From an uncultured Spirochaeta sp. (lineage in GTDB: Bacteria > Spirochaetota > Spirochaetia > DSM-27196 > Alkalispirochaetaceae): 54,641 bases of DNA. Below the pieces are notes generated by a model. The model saw only the letters and a list, made by a program, of their open reading frames with translations. It was not told the DNA's origin and did no database searches. This document shows positions 32,652-42,793 of the stretch, one piece after another. A program made the position numbers and the translations under genes. Location: contig CAJWEZ010000027.1 of NCBI GenBank assembly GCA_913030605.1, positions 1 to 54,641 on the forward strand, written 5' to 3'. Positions within the stretch are counted from its first letter, which is position 1; each line of letters begins with the position of its first letter.

Positions 32652-34809
32652 TGGCGACGATCGTGATGCAATCCTGGGGGAGATAGAACAGACCATCGCG
32701 GCGCAACGGGCGCGCCTGCGCGACACCATCGCCGAATACTCGGCCTCGCGGACGGGAGCCCGTCTTCCCGTGATGGTGAACGCCGCGCTTGTGGTTACGG
32801 TTGCAGTGGCCGGGGCGCTGCTCTGGCACGCCTTCGCCGCGAATCAGGAGACCTATGTCCTCCGTGCCTCCGGTGACCGCGCGCTGGACGCCGACATCGT
32901 CGCCGCGTTGCTTGCGGAAACCGAAACCGCCCTCGATGAAAAGGAACGGGCGATTCGGGAACTCCGGAGCGAGCTGGACAGCGTGAACGCACGCCTGGCG
33001 GAAATCGAAACCGCGATACAGGATCAGCTGGAGACGCTTCGGGCCACCATGGAGGCGCAGGACGCCGCGGAGCCGGAGATCACGCGGCGCCTCGATGGGG
33101 AGCGGCAGGTACTGGAGGAACGCTTCGCCGACGAGCGGGAGGGGCTCCTGGCACGGCGCGAGCGTCTGAACGCGGAGCTGGCGGTGCGGATTCGGGAGCA
33201 GGAAGCGTTGCTGGCACAGGTCTCCACGCAGCGGCAGCTCCTCGACGAGTCCGGCGGTGGCGCCGGGTCCGGCGCGCCGACGGAACTGGACCAGCTTGCC
33301 GAACAGCAGCGGCTCCGGGAGTTGTTTGACCAGCGTGTCCTCTCCGGCTACCGGCGGTTTTCCGCCGCCGCGGCGCAGCGTTCGTGGGACGAGGCCGACG
33401 CCGCCCTGACTGATCTGGCCTCGTTCCTGGCGTCAGGGGAGCTGGCTGTGGGATCGTCGGAGGCTCGGACCACGCATCTGGCGGTCGTATCGCAGCTGGA
33501 GGAACTGGTCACCGTCGCCGCGGATGGATGGCCGGAGGACGCAACCGCCGACCTCCTGCCGGGGTGGAGCGGCGTGCGGGAACGCCTGGTGGCGGCGCAG
33601 CGGTCCGCGGCGGCGGGAGACACCGCCCGGGCCGCGCAGTTGTATCAGGCGGCGATCACCGAGATTCCCGGCATGGGGGGCGGGTTGGGGCTGCTCACCC
33701 GACAGGCGCAGGAGCGCAGCGTCACCGCAATCGCGGCGGCGGTGCAGCGCTCGCGGGAGGGTGCCTCCGACAACCCGGAGGAGGTCCTCGCGGCGATTAC
33801 CGGCGAGCTGGAGCAGTCCGGCACCGATGTGCCCGCCCCGGTCAGGGAACTGACGCTACGCCTGCAGGACGCGCTCGCGGCGGTGACCGAGCAGCAGCAG
33901 GAGCTCCGAACGCTTACTGATCTGTCGCAGCAGCAGCTCGAGCTCCTGCGGGAGTCCGTGTCCGGCGAACGGGCACCGGCCTCATCGTCGGTGAACACCG
34001 TGGAAGGAATTGCCGCCGAGATCGAGGCACTCCAGGGGCGAGTTGCCGAAAGCCGCGACCGGCAGGCGACGATGCAGCAGCGTATCGCCGACCTGGAGGC
34101 GGAAAACGCCGCGTTGTCCGCGGAGACGGCCGACCTCGGCGCGTTCCGCGATCGGGTAGACGCCATGAGTCGCGGCTACCGGCAGCAGACCGCCGGAATT
34201 CGGGGGGAAACGCCGACCGACGACCGGGAGGTGGTCCGGGCGGCGCTGAACCGCGTGTACGGGAGTCTTGATGCGGAGGTCGCCCGTGAGCTGTTTCCCC
34301 AGCTGGGGACGACGCTTCGTACGCTGACCGACGCGCTGGTCGAACTCGAGAGCGCCCGGGCGGCGGCGGAGGCGGAAGCGCAGGTCCTGATGGACGTGCA
34401 GAGCGCGACCGAACGCGTCTCGGAGGAACAGATGCGTCTGCTGGCGTTTGCGCAGAACAACGATCAGGACACGATGGAGCTGCTGGACTCCCTGGTGAAC
34501 GAGATCGACACGCTGGCGGAGACGCGGCGCGAGGCCCGGGAAAACACCAGCTACGCCCGGGCTATGGGGGTCATCGTGCGTGCCGACCGCGCCGACGGCA
34601 CGCTGGTTGTCCAGCGCGCGGCCACGATCGATACACGTGACGCATCCCGCATCTTCATCAACCGGGAGTTGCCCAACGGCGACCGTATTCCTATCGCCGA
34701 CGTGGAGATCGTTGCCACCAGTGGCGAAAACACGATCGTACGGGTGGTGTCAACGATCGCGCCGACGATTCGACCGCAGGTGAACGATCTGGTGTACGTG
34801 GAGTTTTGA
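32641..34809 (+). CDS. Membrane-anchored coiled-coil protein of unknown function
   Basis: 722 residues. A short basic cytosolic N-terminus is followed by one membrane span (VNAALVVTVAVAGALLWHAFA, about 46-66), then long heptad-rich coiled coils (about 90-215, 440-520 and 590-640) separated by alanine-rich helical, TPR-like regions. The last 80 residues (GVIVRADRADGTLVV to QVNDLVYVEF) look like a small beta-barrel with a flagellar or secretion-like OB character. I do not recognise a named family. Size, anchor and coiled coils suggest a cell-envelope scaffold. There is no Shine-Dalgarno; see the divergent promoter entry. It precedes a TPR gene by 18 nt. Confidence 0.75.
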   Translation: MAASGDDRDAILGEIEQTIAAQRARLRDTIAEYSASRTGARLPVMVNAALVVTVAVAGALLWHAFAANQETYVLRASGDRALDADIVAALLAETETALDEKERAIRELRSELDSVNARLAEIETAIQDQLETLRATMEAQDAAEPEITRRLDGERQVLEERFADEREGLLARRERLNAELAVRIREQEALLAQVSTQRQLLDESGGGAGSGAPTELDQLAEQQRLRELFDQRVLSGYRRFSAAAAQRSWDEADAALTDLASFLASGELAVGSSEARTTHLAVVSQLEELVTVAADGWPEDATADLLPGWSGVRERLVAAQRSAAAGDTARAAQLYQAAITEIPGMGGGLGLLTRQAQERSVTAIAAAVQRSREGASDNPEEVLAAITGELEQSGTDVPAPVRELTLRLQDALAAVTEQQQELRTLTDLSQQQLELLRESVSGERAPASSSVNTVEGIAAEIEALQGRVAESRDRQATMQQRIADLEAENAALSAETADLGAFRDRVDAMSRGYRQQTAGIRGETPTDDREVVRAALNRVYGSLDAEVARELFPQLGTTLRTLTDALVELESARAAAEAEAQVLMDVQSATERVSEEQMRLLAFAQNNDQDTMELLDSLVNEIDTLAETRREARENTSYARAMGVIVRADRADGTLVVQRAATIDTRDASRIFINRELPNGDRIPIADVEIVATSGENTIVRVVSTIAPTIRPQVNDLVYVEF

Positions 34810-34827
34810 TGGTACACTTCAGACATT

Positions 34828-36789
34828 ATGGAAATCCTGTTGCCCGTCGATTCAATGCTTCCGGTCCTGTGCCCCGACTCCGTCGATCTCACCGACGTCA
34901 CCGCCGCACGGGCGGGTGATCGCCACGCCGAAGCCCACATCGCATCGGTTCTGCGTACGGAATACGAGGCGCTGGCACCGATCGAGGCGATCGACGGTTC
35001 GGCGCAGCACTTCGTTGTGTCGCCGGCAATCCCCGATCCACCGGAATCTCTCGAAACCGACATCGAGCGCCTGAAAGGCCTCATGCGGGAGGGCGAATAC
35101 GACGCGGCACAGGCGCTTGTGGATCGCGTACTGCCGATGGCGCCGACACAGGCGATCCTTCACCGCATCGCGGGGGCGATACCCCATCGTCGGCAGGATT
35201 TTGACCTGTCCCTGGCCGCGTATCGCCGCGGAGTTCTGTGGGCGCCCGACGATGCGCTGCTCAACCGATCCCTGGGTCAGGTGCTGCTCCTGATAAAGGG
35301 CGACGAGGAGCACGCGGTCATGTGTTTCGACCGCGCCATGTCCCTCAGACCGGACGACGTGTACGTTGCGGTGGACGCGGCGTCGATGTTCATCGCGACG
35401 ATGCGGTGGGAGCGGGCCGGTCACTACCTCGCCCGGGCCGCCGATATTGACCCCGAAAACGGACACGTGCTGGCGGGACAGGCCCTCGTGGCCAGCGAGT
35501 CCGGCGAACCGTATTCTGCTTTCCGCCTCGGCGTCCGCGGGCTCCTGGCGCTGTCTCCGGAGGCGGACGAATACGAAAGCACACTGGCACTCGTCGATCT
35601 GAGTGCGGATCAGATCATTCCCGAACGACAGGACGAGTACGACGAGGCGGTCGATCGGCGAGCTCGTGAGACAGCGATGTCCGTGGGGCGCGCCGTGGAA
35701 CTGCGCCACGACCCGCACCTGCCGGTGCCGGCGATCCTGCAACCGGCCGACGGTGGGGGCACCGACGCGGTTCATCTGATCACCTACGGGGACGGCGATG
35801 CCGCGACGTACCACATGCTGTTCAAACACCTCATCACGCTGCGACGGCTGGTCGAGAGCGTCGCCGACGGCTCGGGACGAGTGATCGCGGCGGCCGGGGT
35901 CGAGGGGGACGCCTCCACCCGAAGGGCGGTCATGGCGGCGGTGGGTCAGCTCGCCGCGACACCGCAGGACCTGATCGCCGAGGTGGAGCTCCATACCGAG
36001 GAGCCGGATCTTCGGCTGGTGCAGTACCTGGGTGTCCGCCGTCAGGGCCGAGTAACCGAAGAGGAGATCGCCTCGCGCCACGCCGCCATCGAGGCGCGGT
36101 CGGCGTCCAGCGCACCGTCCGCCCTCGACCGTCGTCTGGCGCGGGCGTCCACCTGCGTCAACCTCGTGTCGCTGCTGGTCTACCGGCGGCTGTACGGCGC
36201 AGACCGGGACCGTGAGCTCCCGGGGGACGAGACGGAGCGATCGCTGGCTCAGCGGATGGAAGCGGTGTTTATGCGCGAAATCGCCACGGGAGCGCCGGAC
36301 GCCGACGTGCGGATTGCCCAGGAGTGGGCGGTGCTCCTCGAGTTGGAGGAGATCGTCGTTGTCCTGCCGCGGACGGCGCCGGGCCCAGGTCCCGGAGTAC
36401 CCCCCGGCGCCGCGGTCCGTGAGACCGAGGCGGACACCGGCACGGTCGCCGAACCCGGGGGGACGCATCACGGACGCATTGTCGCCTCGATCGTGGCGGC
36501 GCTGGACCATTTCGCGACGCTGGACCGCGCCGGGATCGTGGCAATCGCGGAGGAGATATCGCGCCGCGGCGGCGAAGGAATCAACCCCAACGACCCGGCG
36601 ACGGTCTATCGGCTGGACAGCGTTCCGGATGCCACATTTGCCGGGTCCGGGCTGCTGGCGTGGCTCTATGCGGCGTTCCGGGTGCTGGAGGCCGACGTGG
36701 ACCCGGGGTTCGACTACGCCGCCGAGTTCGACGAGGCCCAGAGCATCCGTGCGGCGCGTGAGCGCCGAAAGGGCGCCGAGGACCTGTAG
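34828..36789 (+). CDS. TPR-containing protein of unknown function
   Basis: 653 residues, cytosolic by lack of signals. Residues about 80-270 contain tandem TPR-like helices (LKGLMREGEYDAAQALVDRVL, LAAYRRGVLWAPDDALLNRSLGQ, AVMCFDRAMSLRPDDVYVAVDA, AGHYLARAADIDPENGHVLAGQA). The C-terminal 380 residues have no assigned domain and include a proline-glycine-rich linker near 515-535. No Shine-Dalgarno precedes the ATG; TACACT (34813-34818) is 9 nt upstream. Close spacing with the coiled-coil gene suggests a functional pair. The frame is clean and GC-rich like its neighbours. Confidence 0.75.
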   Translation: MEILLPVDSMLPVLCPDSVDLTDVTAARAGDRHAEAHIASVLRTEYEALAPIEAIDGSAQHFVVSPAIPDPPESLETDIERLKGLMREGEYDAAQALVDRVLPMAPTQAILHRIAGAIPHRRQDFDLSLAAYRRGVLWAPDDALLNRSLGQVLLLIKGDEEHAVMCFDRAMSLRPDDVYVAVDAASMFIATMRWERAGHYLARAADIDPENGHVLAGQALVASESGEPYSAFRLGVRGLLALSPEADEYESTLALVDLSADQIIPERQDEYDEAVDRRARETAMSVGRAVELRHDPHLPVPAILQPADGGGTDAVHLITYGDGDAATYHMLFKHLITLRRLVESVADGSGRVIAAAGVEGDASTRRAVMAAVGQLAATPQDLIAEVELHTEEPDLRLVQYLGVRRQGRVTEEEIASRHAAIEARSASSAPSALDRRLARASTCVNLVSLLVYRRLYGADRDRELPGDETERSLAQRMEAVFMREIATGAPDADVRIAQEWAVLLELEEIVVVLPRTAPGPGPGVPPGAAVRETEADTGTVAEPGGTHHGRIVASIVAALDHFATLDRAGIVAIAEEISRRGGEGINPNDPATVYRLDSVPDATFAGSGLLAWLYAAFRVLEADVDPGFDYAAEFDEAQSIRAARERRKGAEDL

Positions 36790-36814
36790 CGGCCCGGGGG
36801 CGCGCGTACAGACG

Positions 36815-38221
36815 CTATTGTCGCAGGCGGAGGGCGTCGCCCAAGGTGCTGTAGAGGTCCACGACCGCCTGAAACACGGCGATCTCCGAGCGCATCAGGT
36901 TGATCTCGAGCTGGCGCAGTTCGAGCGGGCTGAGGGCGCCGCGGTCGACCAGGGTGGCCGCGTCCGTCACGGCCGCCGCGTCGCGGTCCCGCTGGACCTC
37001 CGCCGCCGCCAGCGCTTCCCTCCCGATCTCGATGCTCTGGCGAACGAGATCCCGTTGCAGATCGGCTTCCGCCCGCTGCGAGGCCACCTCGAGTCGTTGC
37101 AGGGTGATCTGCTGGTCGAGTTCACGTCGCTGCCGTGCTGCCCCCTGCGCCGGCGACACACGGAGCTCCACTCCCGCGGCGGGGCTCGGGGACGCGCCTT
37201 CCGGCGGAAACGTGATGCCTGCGGACAGCGAGAGATCCGGTCGCCAGAGCGGAGTGGCGGCGCGTTCGGCCTCCAGGGCCTCCAGTGCCACGCGGGCAAG
37301 CTCCAGATCCGCCGTGGACACCGGCGCCGAAATCCACAGCGGCTCATCGGCGTTGGCGTTGGCATCGGCGGCAGCGCCGTCGACCGCTTCCGCCTCGGCA
37401 CCGGAACCGGCCGCCTCCGCCTCCCGGCGCGCCAGCATGTCCCGCAACTCCTCCGTCGTGAGGGGGGCCACGGCCACATTCTCACCGGCGAGCGTCACCG
37501 CGCGACGGAGGTCGGTTTCGTCCCGCAGCAGTTGCTGCTGCGCCGAGAACACCGCACGGCGTGCGTCGATCTGCGCCGCCAGACGGTCCTGTACGTCCCG
37601 AAACGACGCGTCACCGATCGCTCTGCGGCGCTGTTCCACATCGTACTCGTCCTCCCGCAGGTCCAGCACGCGCCGCGCCAGGTTCAACTGCCGGCGCTGG
37701 AGCAACACCTTCAGCGCGGCGGCCTCCGCCGTTGCCTGGGCGTTGCGGCGGGCGTCGTCAAGGCGGATAAGCGCCGAGCGGTAGGCGCGCTCCTGGGACC
37801 AGGTCGGGCGATGGGGTTCCAGCGGTGACACCGTTGCCGAAAGCGACGGTTCCGCCGAAACCTCGTCGTCGCGGCTGCGGCTGAGATCCACGCCGCCGCT
37901 GAGGCCCAGTTGGGGCAGCGGATCCACCCGCAGCGACGACCCCGCTGTCCAGGGGGCGGGGGCGGCGTCCCGGTAGTCGCCGGAGAGAATCAGCGTTGTC
38001 GAGTCACGACCGGGACGCGCATCCAGGTCGGCGCGCGCCTCCTCCACCGTTTGCACCGCCCGGCGGACCGCCAGATTCCAGTCCGGAGCACCGGCGACGA
38101 TCTCCGCGAGGGTCAGTTCCCGCTCCTGAGCGGTCAGGGATGACGCGCCGGTGGCGGTTGTGAGGATCGTGGCGATCAGCAGGATCAGAACGGCTGGTGT
38201 GGTGCGGTGAGTACTAGACAT
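36815..38221 (-). CDS. TolC-family outer-membrane efflux protein
   Basis: 468 residues from ATG 38221, overlapping the RND stop by 8 nt (ATGTCTAG). A signal peptide (AVLILLIATILTTATGASSLTAQ) is followed by paired long alpha-helical repeats typical of TolC: ELTLAEIVAGAPDWNLAVRRAVQTVEEARADL in the first half and VSTADLELARVALEALEAERA in the second, each with internal coiled-coil hairpins. It would form the trimeric exit duct for the MFP-RND pair upstream. Unusually short beta-strand regions and an alanine-rich insert (EAEAAGSGAEAEAVDGAAADAN) make it divergent. Confidence 0.82.
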   Translation of the reverse strand: MSSTHRTTPAVLILLIATILTTATGASSLTAQERELTLAEIVAGAPDWNLAVRRAVQTVEEARADLDARPGRDSTTLILSGDYRDAAPAPWTAGSSLRVDPLPQLGLSGGVDLSRSRDDEVSAEPSLSATVSPLEPHRPTWSQERAYRSALIRLDDARRNAQATAEAAALKVLLQRRQLNLARRVLDLREDEYDVEQRRRAIGDASFRDVQDRLAAQIDARRAVFSAQQQLLRDETDLRRAVTLAGENVAVAPLTTEELRDMLARREAEAAGSGAEAEAVDGAAADANANADEPLWISAPVSTADLELARVALEALEAERAATPLWRPDLSLSAGITFPPEGASPSPAAGVELRVSPAQGAARQRRELDQQITLQRLEVASQRAEADLQRDLVRQSIEIGREALAAAEVQRDRDAAAVTDAATLVDRGALSPLELRQLEINLMRSEIAVFQAVVDLYSTLGDALRLRQ

Positions 38222-41200
38222 CGGCGAGTTCCATGAGGCGAAGAATTCCGGGGACAAGAAACAGGGTAAAGAGCGTGGAGACGACCAGACCGCCCGAGAC
38301 CGCGATTCCGAGGGGCTGGACGATGTTCGATCCCTCTCCCATGCCGATGGCGATCGGGAGCATCCCGAACACCGTCGTGAGCATCGTCATCATGATCGGG
38401 ACGAAGCGCAGGCCCGCCGACTCGACGATCGCCGAGAGCCGATCCTCACTGTCGGGACGGATGCGCAGGTAGAAATCGAGCATGATGATCGCGTTGTTCA
38501 CCACGATTCCGCCCAGGAGGATCGTTCCCAGCATCGAGTTGAGACTGAGGGTGGAGTGAAAGAGGTAGAGCCCGGCGACGACACCGATGAAGCCGAGTGG
38601 CACGGTGACCAGGATCACCAGCGGCACCCTGAGCGAGTTGAACTGAAACGCCAGCAGCAGATAGATCAGCACCAGCGAGGCACCCAGGGCAACGAAAAGC
38701 GAGCGGATGGCGGCGTCCAGTTCTTCCTGGGGGTTGTCGAAGCTGACGGCGAACCCGGGGGGCATGCTCAGGTTCTGCTCGACGAGGTTCCGAATCTCCT
38801 GCTCGTATTCCGTTCGGCGGGCGGCGGCGGTACCGGGTGCCATCGCCGCGTAAAGGCGAAAGATCCGTTCGCCATCCTCGGATGCGATGCCCGTGACGCC
38901 GGAGCTTTCGCTGAAATCGAAGAAGTGCTTGAGGGGTACGGCGGTCTGCCCGTAGGGCAGGAGGAAGTTTTCGAGGCGGTCGCGGCCGTCGATCGCCCCG
39001 TCGGGGTAGGCCGCGCTGACCTCGATCGCGTCGGCACCGTCGGCGAACTCAACCGGCGTCGTGCCACCGAGAATCGTTTCCACCAGGGTCAGCAGGCGCG
39101 CCTCGGAATAGCCGGGAACGCTGTCGATCACGCCGGTTCGGGCGGTCATCTGCAGATCATCGGCGTAGCCGGTGGAGGGGGTGGTAAAGGACCACGCGTA
39201 CAGTTCGCTGTCCGAGACGATGCCCTGCAGTTCCTGGAGAATGCCCACCGCCGTTTCCGGGTCATCGCCGGTGACACTGATCTGCAGATCCATCGTCCGG
39301 GGAAGGGGAAGCTGTGCCGGGTCCCACTGCATGACGTTGAAATACCACGCCCCCTCGGACTGAAACTCCTCCTGGAGCTCACCGAGCACCAGGGGGGCGT
39401 CGCTGGAGTGCTCCAGATTGATGAATATGCGGTTGAAACGCCCCATTACGTCGGCGTAGGTGTCCACGACGTAGGGCCCGACACGCTCGTCCACCCGCTG
39501 CTGAAGCTCGGGAATCACCGTGTCAATGATCTCGGTGCGATCGGTGATCGTGGAGTTCCCGAAAAACACGACGATCCGGTCGCTGGATGGCGCCGATACG
39601 ATCTCGCGCGGAATGAGTGGCAACACGGAGACGACCATGACCGCCAGCAGCGCCGCAGCGCCGAGGAGTCCGAGGACGGGCACCCACCACCGCCTCAGCA
39701 GCATCCGGAGCAGCGCCTTGTACCGTTGACGCAGCGCTTCCATCGCCACGTGTGAGAGGCGCTGAAACCCGCGGAGCGTCTCCCCCGCGTGGATGTGGCC
39801 GCGGAACATCAGGAACGCCGTCACCGGGAGCACCGTCAGCGACACGACCATGGCGATCATGAGCGAAAACACGACAGTCTGGGCCTGATCGCCGAGGATC
39901 GCACTGGTCAGCGGTGCGGTAAAGGAGAGCGGTAGAAAGACCAGGACCGAGGTGAGGGTGGAGGCGATCACCGGAACCCGGACCTCCGCCACCGCCTTGA
40001 TGATCACCGACCGCAACTGCCGCCGGTCGGCGATCGGTGCGCTGGCCAGGCGCAGGCGGTGGATGTTTTCGATCACCACGATCGACGAATCGATCACCAT
40101 TCCCACTGCCAGGGCGATTCCGCCGAGGGAGATCAGGTTGAGGCTGACGTCGAACAGGTACATGAGCACAAAGCTGAGGACGATCGTGGTGGGCAGCGAG
40201 AACCCGATAAGGACGGTGTTGTGCCACTCACCGAGCCCCAGAAAGACGACGAGCATCGCCAGAAGTGCTCCCAGGAGCGCCGCCTGTACCACATTGCGCA
40301 CCGAGCGATCGATGTACTCCGCCGGATCCAGGAACGTCTCGAAGCGGGTGTCCGCCGGTACCAGGCCGCGGTCCAGCGCCTCCTGGAGCGCCGATTCGAT
40401 CTCCTGGCTCATCTGCCGGACGTTGCCGCCGTCAATGGGCGCGGCGGTGATCTGAATACTGCGGCGACCGTCCATGACAAAGACCCTGCGGGGAAGGTCG
40501 TAGCGAATCGAGACGTCGGCGACATCCTGAAGACGGAGTCGCTGGTTTCCCACGCGGGCGACCTCGAGCTGCGCCAGATCCGCCAGGGCGTCGGACCCGC
40601 GACGGTAGCGTACGGTATAGGAGCGGTCGCCTTCTTCGAGGGTGCCCACGGAGCGGGTGGCGGCGGCGTCCCTGAGTGCGGACTCCACGTCCACAATCGT
40701 GAGTCCCGCGGCGAGCAGCGCCGCGGGACGCAGGGTGACCTCCGCGCTCAGTTCTTCCACCGGATAGATGTCCACGCTCTCGGCGTCCTGAACGCGATTG
40801 AGCAGCGGCTGTACCGACGTAATGAGGAGCGAGAACAGTTCCTCGGGACTCAGCGTCGGCGATGAGACCCCCACAATCAGATAGCCCGCGTTCTCGCCGG
40901 AAAAGAAGCGCACGGAGTACGACCCGCTGAGGCGATCGGGAAGGGTGGTGTCCACCGCCGCCATCGCGGTTTCCACGTCCGAGCGCGCCGTCTCCGGGTC
41001 GGTCTCCCAGTCGAACGTCAGGGTGAATGAGCTTCGGTCGTTCTCGTAGGAGACCTCCAGCAGATCGACTCCGTCCAGTGCCAGGAGTCGTGACTCGATG
41101 CTGTCGGCGTACTCATCGGCAAAATCGACTGCCGAGACGCCGGGATGGGAGATCGTGGCGCGGACACGGGGACGTTGTGTCTGCGGATAGAGCTGGATGG

Positions 41201-41291
41201 GCAGCCGCTGGACCAGGACCACGCCGAGGGTGGCAAGGACGATGGTGAGCAGCATGACGCCGGTGGCCTTGCGAAAGAGCAGGGGCAGCAT
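38214..41291 (-). CDS. RND efflux transporter permease (HAE/AcrB-like), pump 1
   Basis: 1025 residues from ATG 41291, 4 nt after the MFP stop; the longer open frame upstream overlaps the MFP gene and lacks homology. Twelve predicted membrane helices in two repeats with two large periplasmic loops. TM4 reads GMVIDSSIVVIENI, with D401 matching AcrB D407 while the second aspartate is serine; TM10 reads GGIVVNNAIIMLDF, with asparagine where AcrB has K940. This partial proton-relay set is common in non-enterobacterial HAE pumps. Operon MFP-RND-TolC. Substrate unknown. Confidence 0.92.
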   Translation of the reverse strand: MLPLLFRKATGVMLLTIVLATLGVVLVQRLPIQLYPQTQRPRVRATISHPGVSAVDFADEYADSIESRLLALDGVDLLEVSYENDRSSFTLTFDWETDPETARSDVETAMAAVDTTLPDRLSGSYSVRFFSGENAGYLIVGVSSPTLSPEELFSLLITSVQPLLNRVQDAESVDIYPVEELSAEVTLRPAALLAAGLTIVDVESALRDAAATRSVGTLEEGDRSYTVRYRRGSDALADLAQLEVARVGNQRLRLQDVADVSIRYDLPRRVFVMDGRRSIQITAAPIDGGNVRQMSQEIESALQEALDRGLVPADTRFETFLDPAEYIDRSVRNVVQAALLGALLAMLVVFLGLGEWHNTVLIGFSLPTTIVLSFVLMYLFDVSLNLISLGGIALAVGMVIDSSIVVIENIHRLRLASAPIADRRQLRSVIIKAVAEVRVPVIASTLTSVLVFLPLSFTAPLTSAILGDQAQTVVFSLMIAMVVSLTVLPVTAFLMFRGHIHAGETLRGFQRLSHVAMEALRQRYKALLRMLLRRWWVPVLGLLGAAALLAVMVVSVLPLIPREIVSAPSSDRIVVFFGNSTITDRTEIIDTVIPELQQRVDERVGPYVVDTYADVMGRFNRIFINLEHSSDAPLVLGELQEEFQSEGAWYFNVMQWDPAQLPLPRTMDLQISVTGDDPETAVGILQELQGIVSDSELYAWSFTTPSTGYADDLQMTARTGVIDSVPGYSEARLLTLVETILGGTTPVEFADGADAIEVSAAYPDGAIDGRDRLENFLLPYGQTAVPLKHFFDFSESSGVTGIASEDGERIFRLYAAMAPGTAAARRTEYEQEIRNLVEQNLSMPPGFAVSFDNPQEELDAAIRSLFVALGASLVLIYLLLAFQFNSLRVPLVILVTVPLGFIGVVAGLYLFHSTLSLNSMLGTILLGGIVVNNAIIMLDFYLRIRPDSEDRLSAIVESAGLRFVPIMMTMLTTVFGMLPIAIGMGEGSNIVQPLGIAVSGGLVVSTLFTLFLVPGILRLMELADV

Positions 41292-41295
41292 CCGC

Positions 41296-42171
41296 TCAGC
41301 CACCCCGCCCGTCGGGTGTGGGGGCCGGTGCGCCGTCGCGTTCACGTCCCGTGGGCTCGACCAGGAAACGCGTGCCCTCCTCCAGTCCCGCGCGGATGTG
41401 GACCGCGCCGTCGAAGGCGTCGCCAACCTCGACCCGCGCCGCCGCAAGGGTGTTCTCCGCGGTCACCGTCCAGATCGCGTCGGCGCCGAAGCGGCGCACG
41501 ACGGCGGTGCGGGGCACGAAGACCCCCTCGACGCGGTCGGTTGGAAGCTGAAAGACGAGGAACTGGCCGATCCGGACCCCGTCCTGCGCAGGTACGGCGA
41601 AGCGGAGACTGAACAGCCCGGTCTCGTAGTCGGGCTCCTGGCTCCGGCTGAGGAGCGTTCCGGAAACGGTTGTTCCGTCCGCGGTTTCCCCGCGCACACC
41701 CTGCCCGGGCTCGACGTGAAAGGCGTCTTTGTCACTCACAGCGGTTTCCACCACGTATCCGTCGGTACCGAGGATGACAACGGCGGCCTGTCCCGACTGG
41801 ACCTCCTCGGCCGTGGAAACGGAAATCTCGGCGATGCGTCCGGCCACTCGTGCCGTCAGCGGTACCGGCTGGTACAACCCGAGCACGTCGTCACGGCGTC
41901 GGATTGTAAGCAACGTGTCACCGGTAGCAACGCGTTGCCCTTCCGACACCGGAATCTCGTCGACGAAACCGGCAGACGGGATCGAATGAACCACCCGTGT
42001 TCGTGGCTCCAGGCGACCGGCGACCGAGATCGCGTGGGATCGAACCTCGACCGTGGCGTCGGCGATGCGCTGTTGAGCCGCAGCGGGGTTCGTCGCGAAG
42101 GCCGCGAGCATGGCGGCGCCGACGGTGAACAGCAGGCGTCGGCGCCGGTGGTGTGACATGGATGTGTGCAC
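41296..42171 (-). CDS. RND membrane fusion (periplasmic adaptor) protein, pump 1
   Basis: 291 residues if the GTG at 42171 is used (GGGAG 6 nt upstream); ATG 42159 is an alternative. Signal peptide RRRRLLFTVGAAMLAAFATNPAAAQ. The mature part has the lipoyl/barrel-sandwich pattern (PSAGFVDEIPVSEGQRVATGDTLLTI and ARVAGRIAEISVSTAEEVQSGQA), then a beta-barrel and membrane-proximal domain (GQFLVFQLPTDRVEGVFVPRTAV). The coiled-coil hairpin is very short or missing, so contact with TolC may be minimal. No lipobox cysteine. First gene of the pump operon. Confidence 0.83.
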   Translation of the reverse strand: MHTSMSHHRRRRLLFTVGAAMLAAFATNPAAAQQRIADATVEVRSHAISVAGRLEPRTRVVHSIPSAGFVDEIPVSEGQRVATGDTLLTIRRRDDVLGLYQPVPLTARVAGRIAEISVSTAEEVQSGQAAVVILGTDGYVVETAVSDKDAFHVEPGQGVRGETADGTTVSGTLLSRSQEPDYETGLFSLRFAVPAQDGVRIGQFLVFQLPTDRVEGVFVPRTAVVRRFGADAIWTVTAENTLAAARVEVGDAFDGAVHIRAGLEEGTRFLVEPTGRERDGAPAPTPDGRGG

Positions 42172-42272
42172 GCAAATCTCCCGGGGCACTGTACACCCGA
42201 AGGGCGCGGCGTGTCCCGGGGGCCGGCCCGCCGGGCGCTGCTACGCGCCGGGCGGTGTTGGATGTCGCGGCG

Positions 42273-42782
42273 CTATTTCACGGCCCAGGCGGCGAAGCTC
42301 TCCTCGGCGGCGAGTTCATCGTCGACGAACTGTTGCCGCTGCGCGGGGTTCATGCGGCGCCAGTGAAAACTCATCCGACCGTCGGTCACCTCGTAGGAAA
42401 AGCGGTACGGATAGATGGTGAGTCCGCCGGGGACGATCGAGAAGGCGTCGGTGGGCGGATCGTACGTCTGAACCCGCGAGGTTTCCTGGTACTCCCAGCG
42501 AAGCGCCGTGGCCACGTACGTCCCCGGTGCAAGTCCCTGCACGAACTCGAACGACTTCGATGCGTTCAGTGAGAGTTCCGTGGTGTCGAAGGGATCGGTC
42601 GCGGGAGCCACGGTCAGCACGAGGGTACCGAAAATCGAACCACCTTCCTCGGTGCTGCGGTCGATGTTGACCACAAACAGCGTGTCGGAGGAGGAGGCCG
42701 GTTCCGGGAGGCTCTGACAGGAGGAGAGAAGTACGGTGAAGATGATTGAACTAATAAGGAAAAGTGTGAGTTTTGTCTTCAT
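42273..42782 (-). CDS. Small lipoprotein of unknown function
   Basis: 169 residues. Signal peptide MKTKLTLFLISSIIFTVLL with lipobox LSSC (cysteine 22). The signal-peptide codons are clearly more AT-rich than the rest of the gene. The mature domain (TLFVVNIDRSTEEGGSIFGTLVL, LAPGTYVATALRWEY, IVPGGLTIYPYRFSYEV) looks like a single beta-sandwich of the prealbumin/CNA-B type. AAAGGGA precedes the ATG. It lies 101 nt upstream of the pump operon in the same direction and divergent from the second cyclase. The downstream 42172-42272 gap is GC-rich with partial dyads but no clear terminator. Confidence 0.7.
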   Translation of the reverse strand: MKTKLTLFLISSIIFTVLLSSCQSLPEPASSSDTLFVVNIDRSTEEGGSIFGTLVLTVAPATDPFDTTELSLNASKSFEFVQGLAPGTYVATALRWEYQETSRVQTYDPPTDAFSIVPGGLTIYPYRFSYEVTDGRMSFHWRRMNPAQRQQFVDDELAAEESFAAWAVK

Positions 42783-42793
42783 GGAGTCCCTTT

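Noticed and set aside
41292..41447. N-terminal 52-codon extension of pump 1 RND
   Set aside because: It overlaps the MFP gene and is R/S/T-rich; RND proteins begin near the LPLLFRKATGVMLL helix, which follows ATG 41291.
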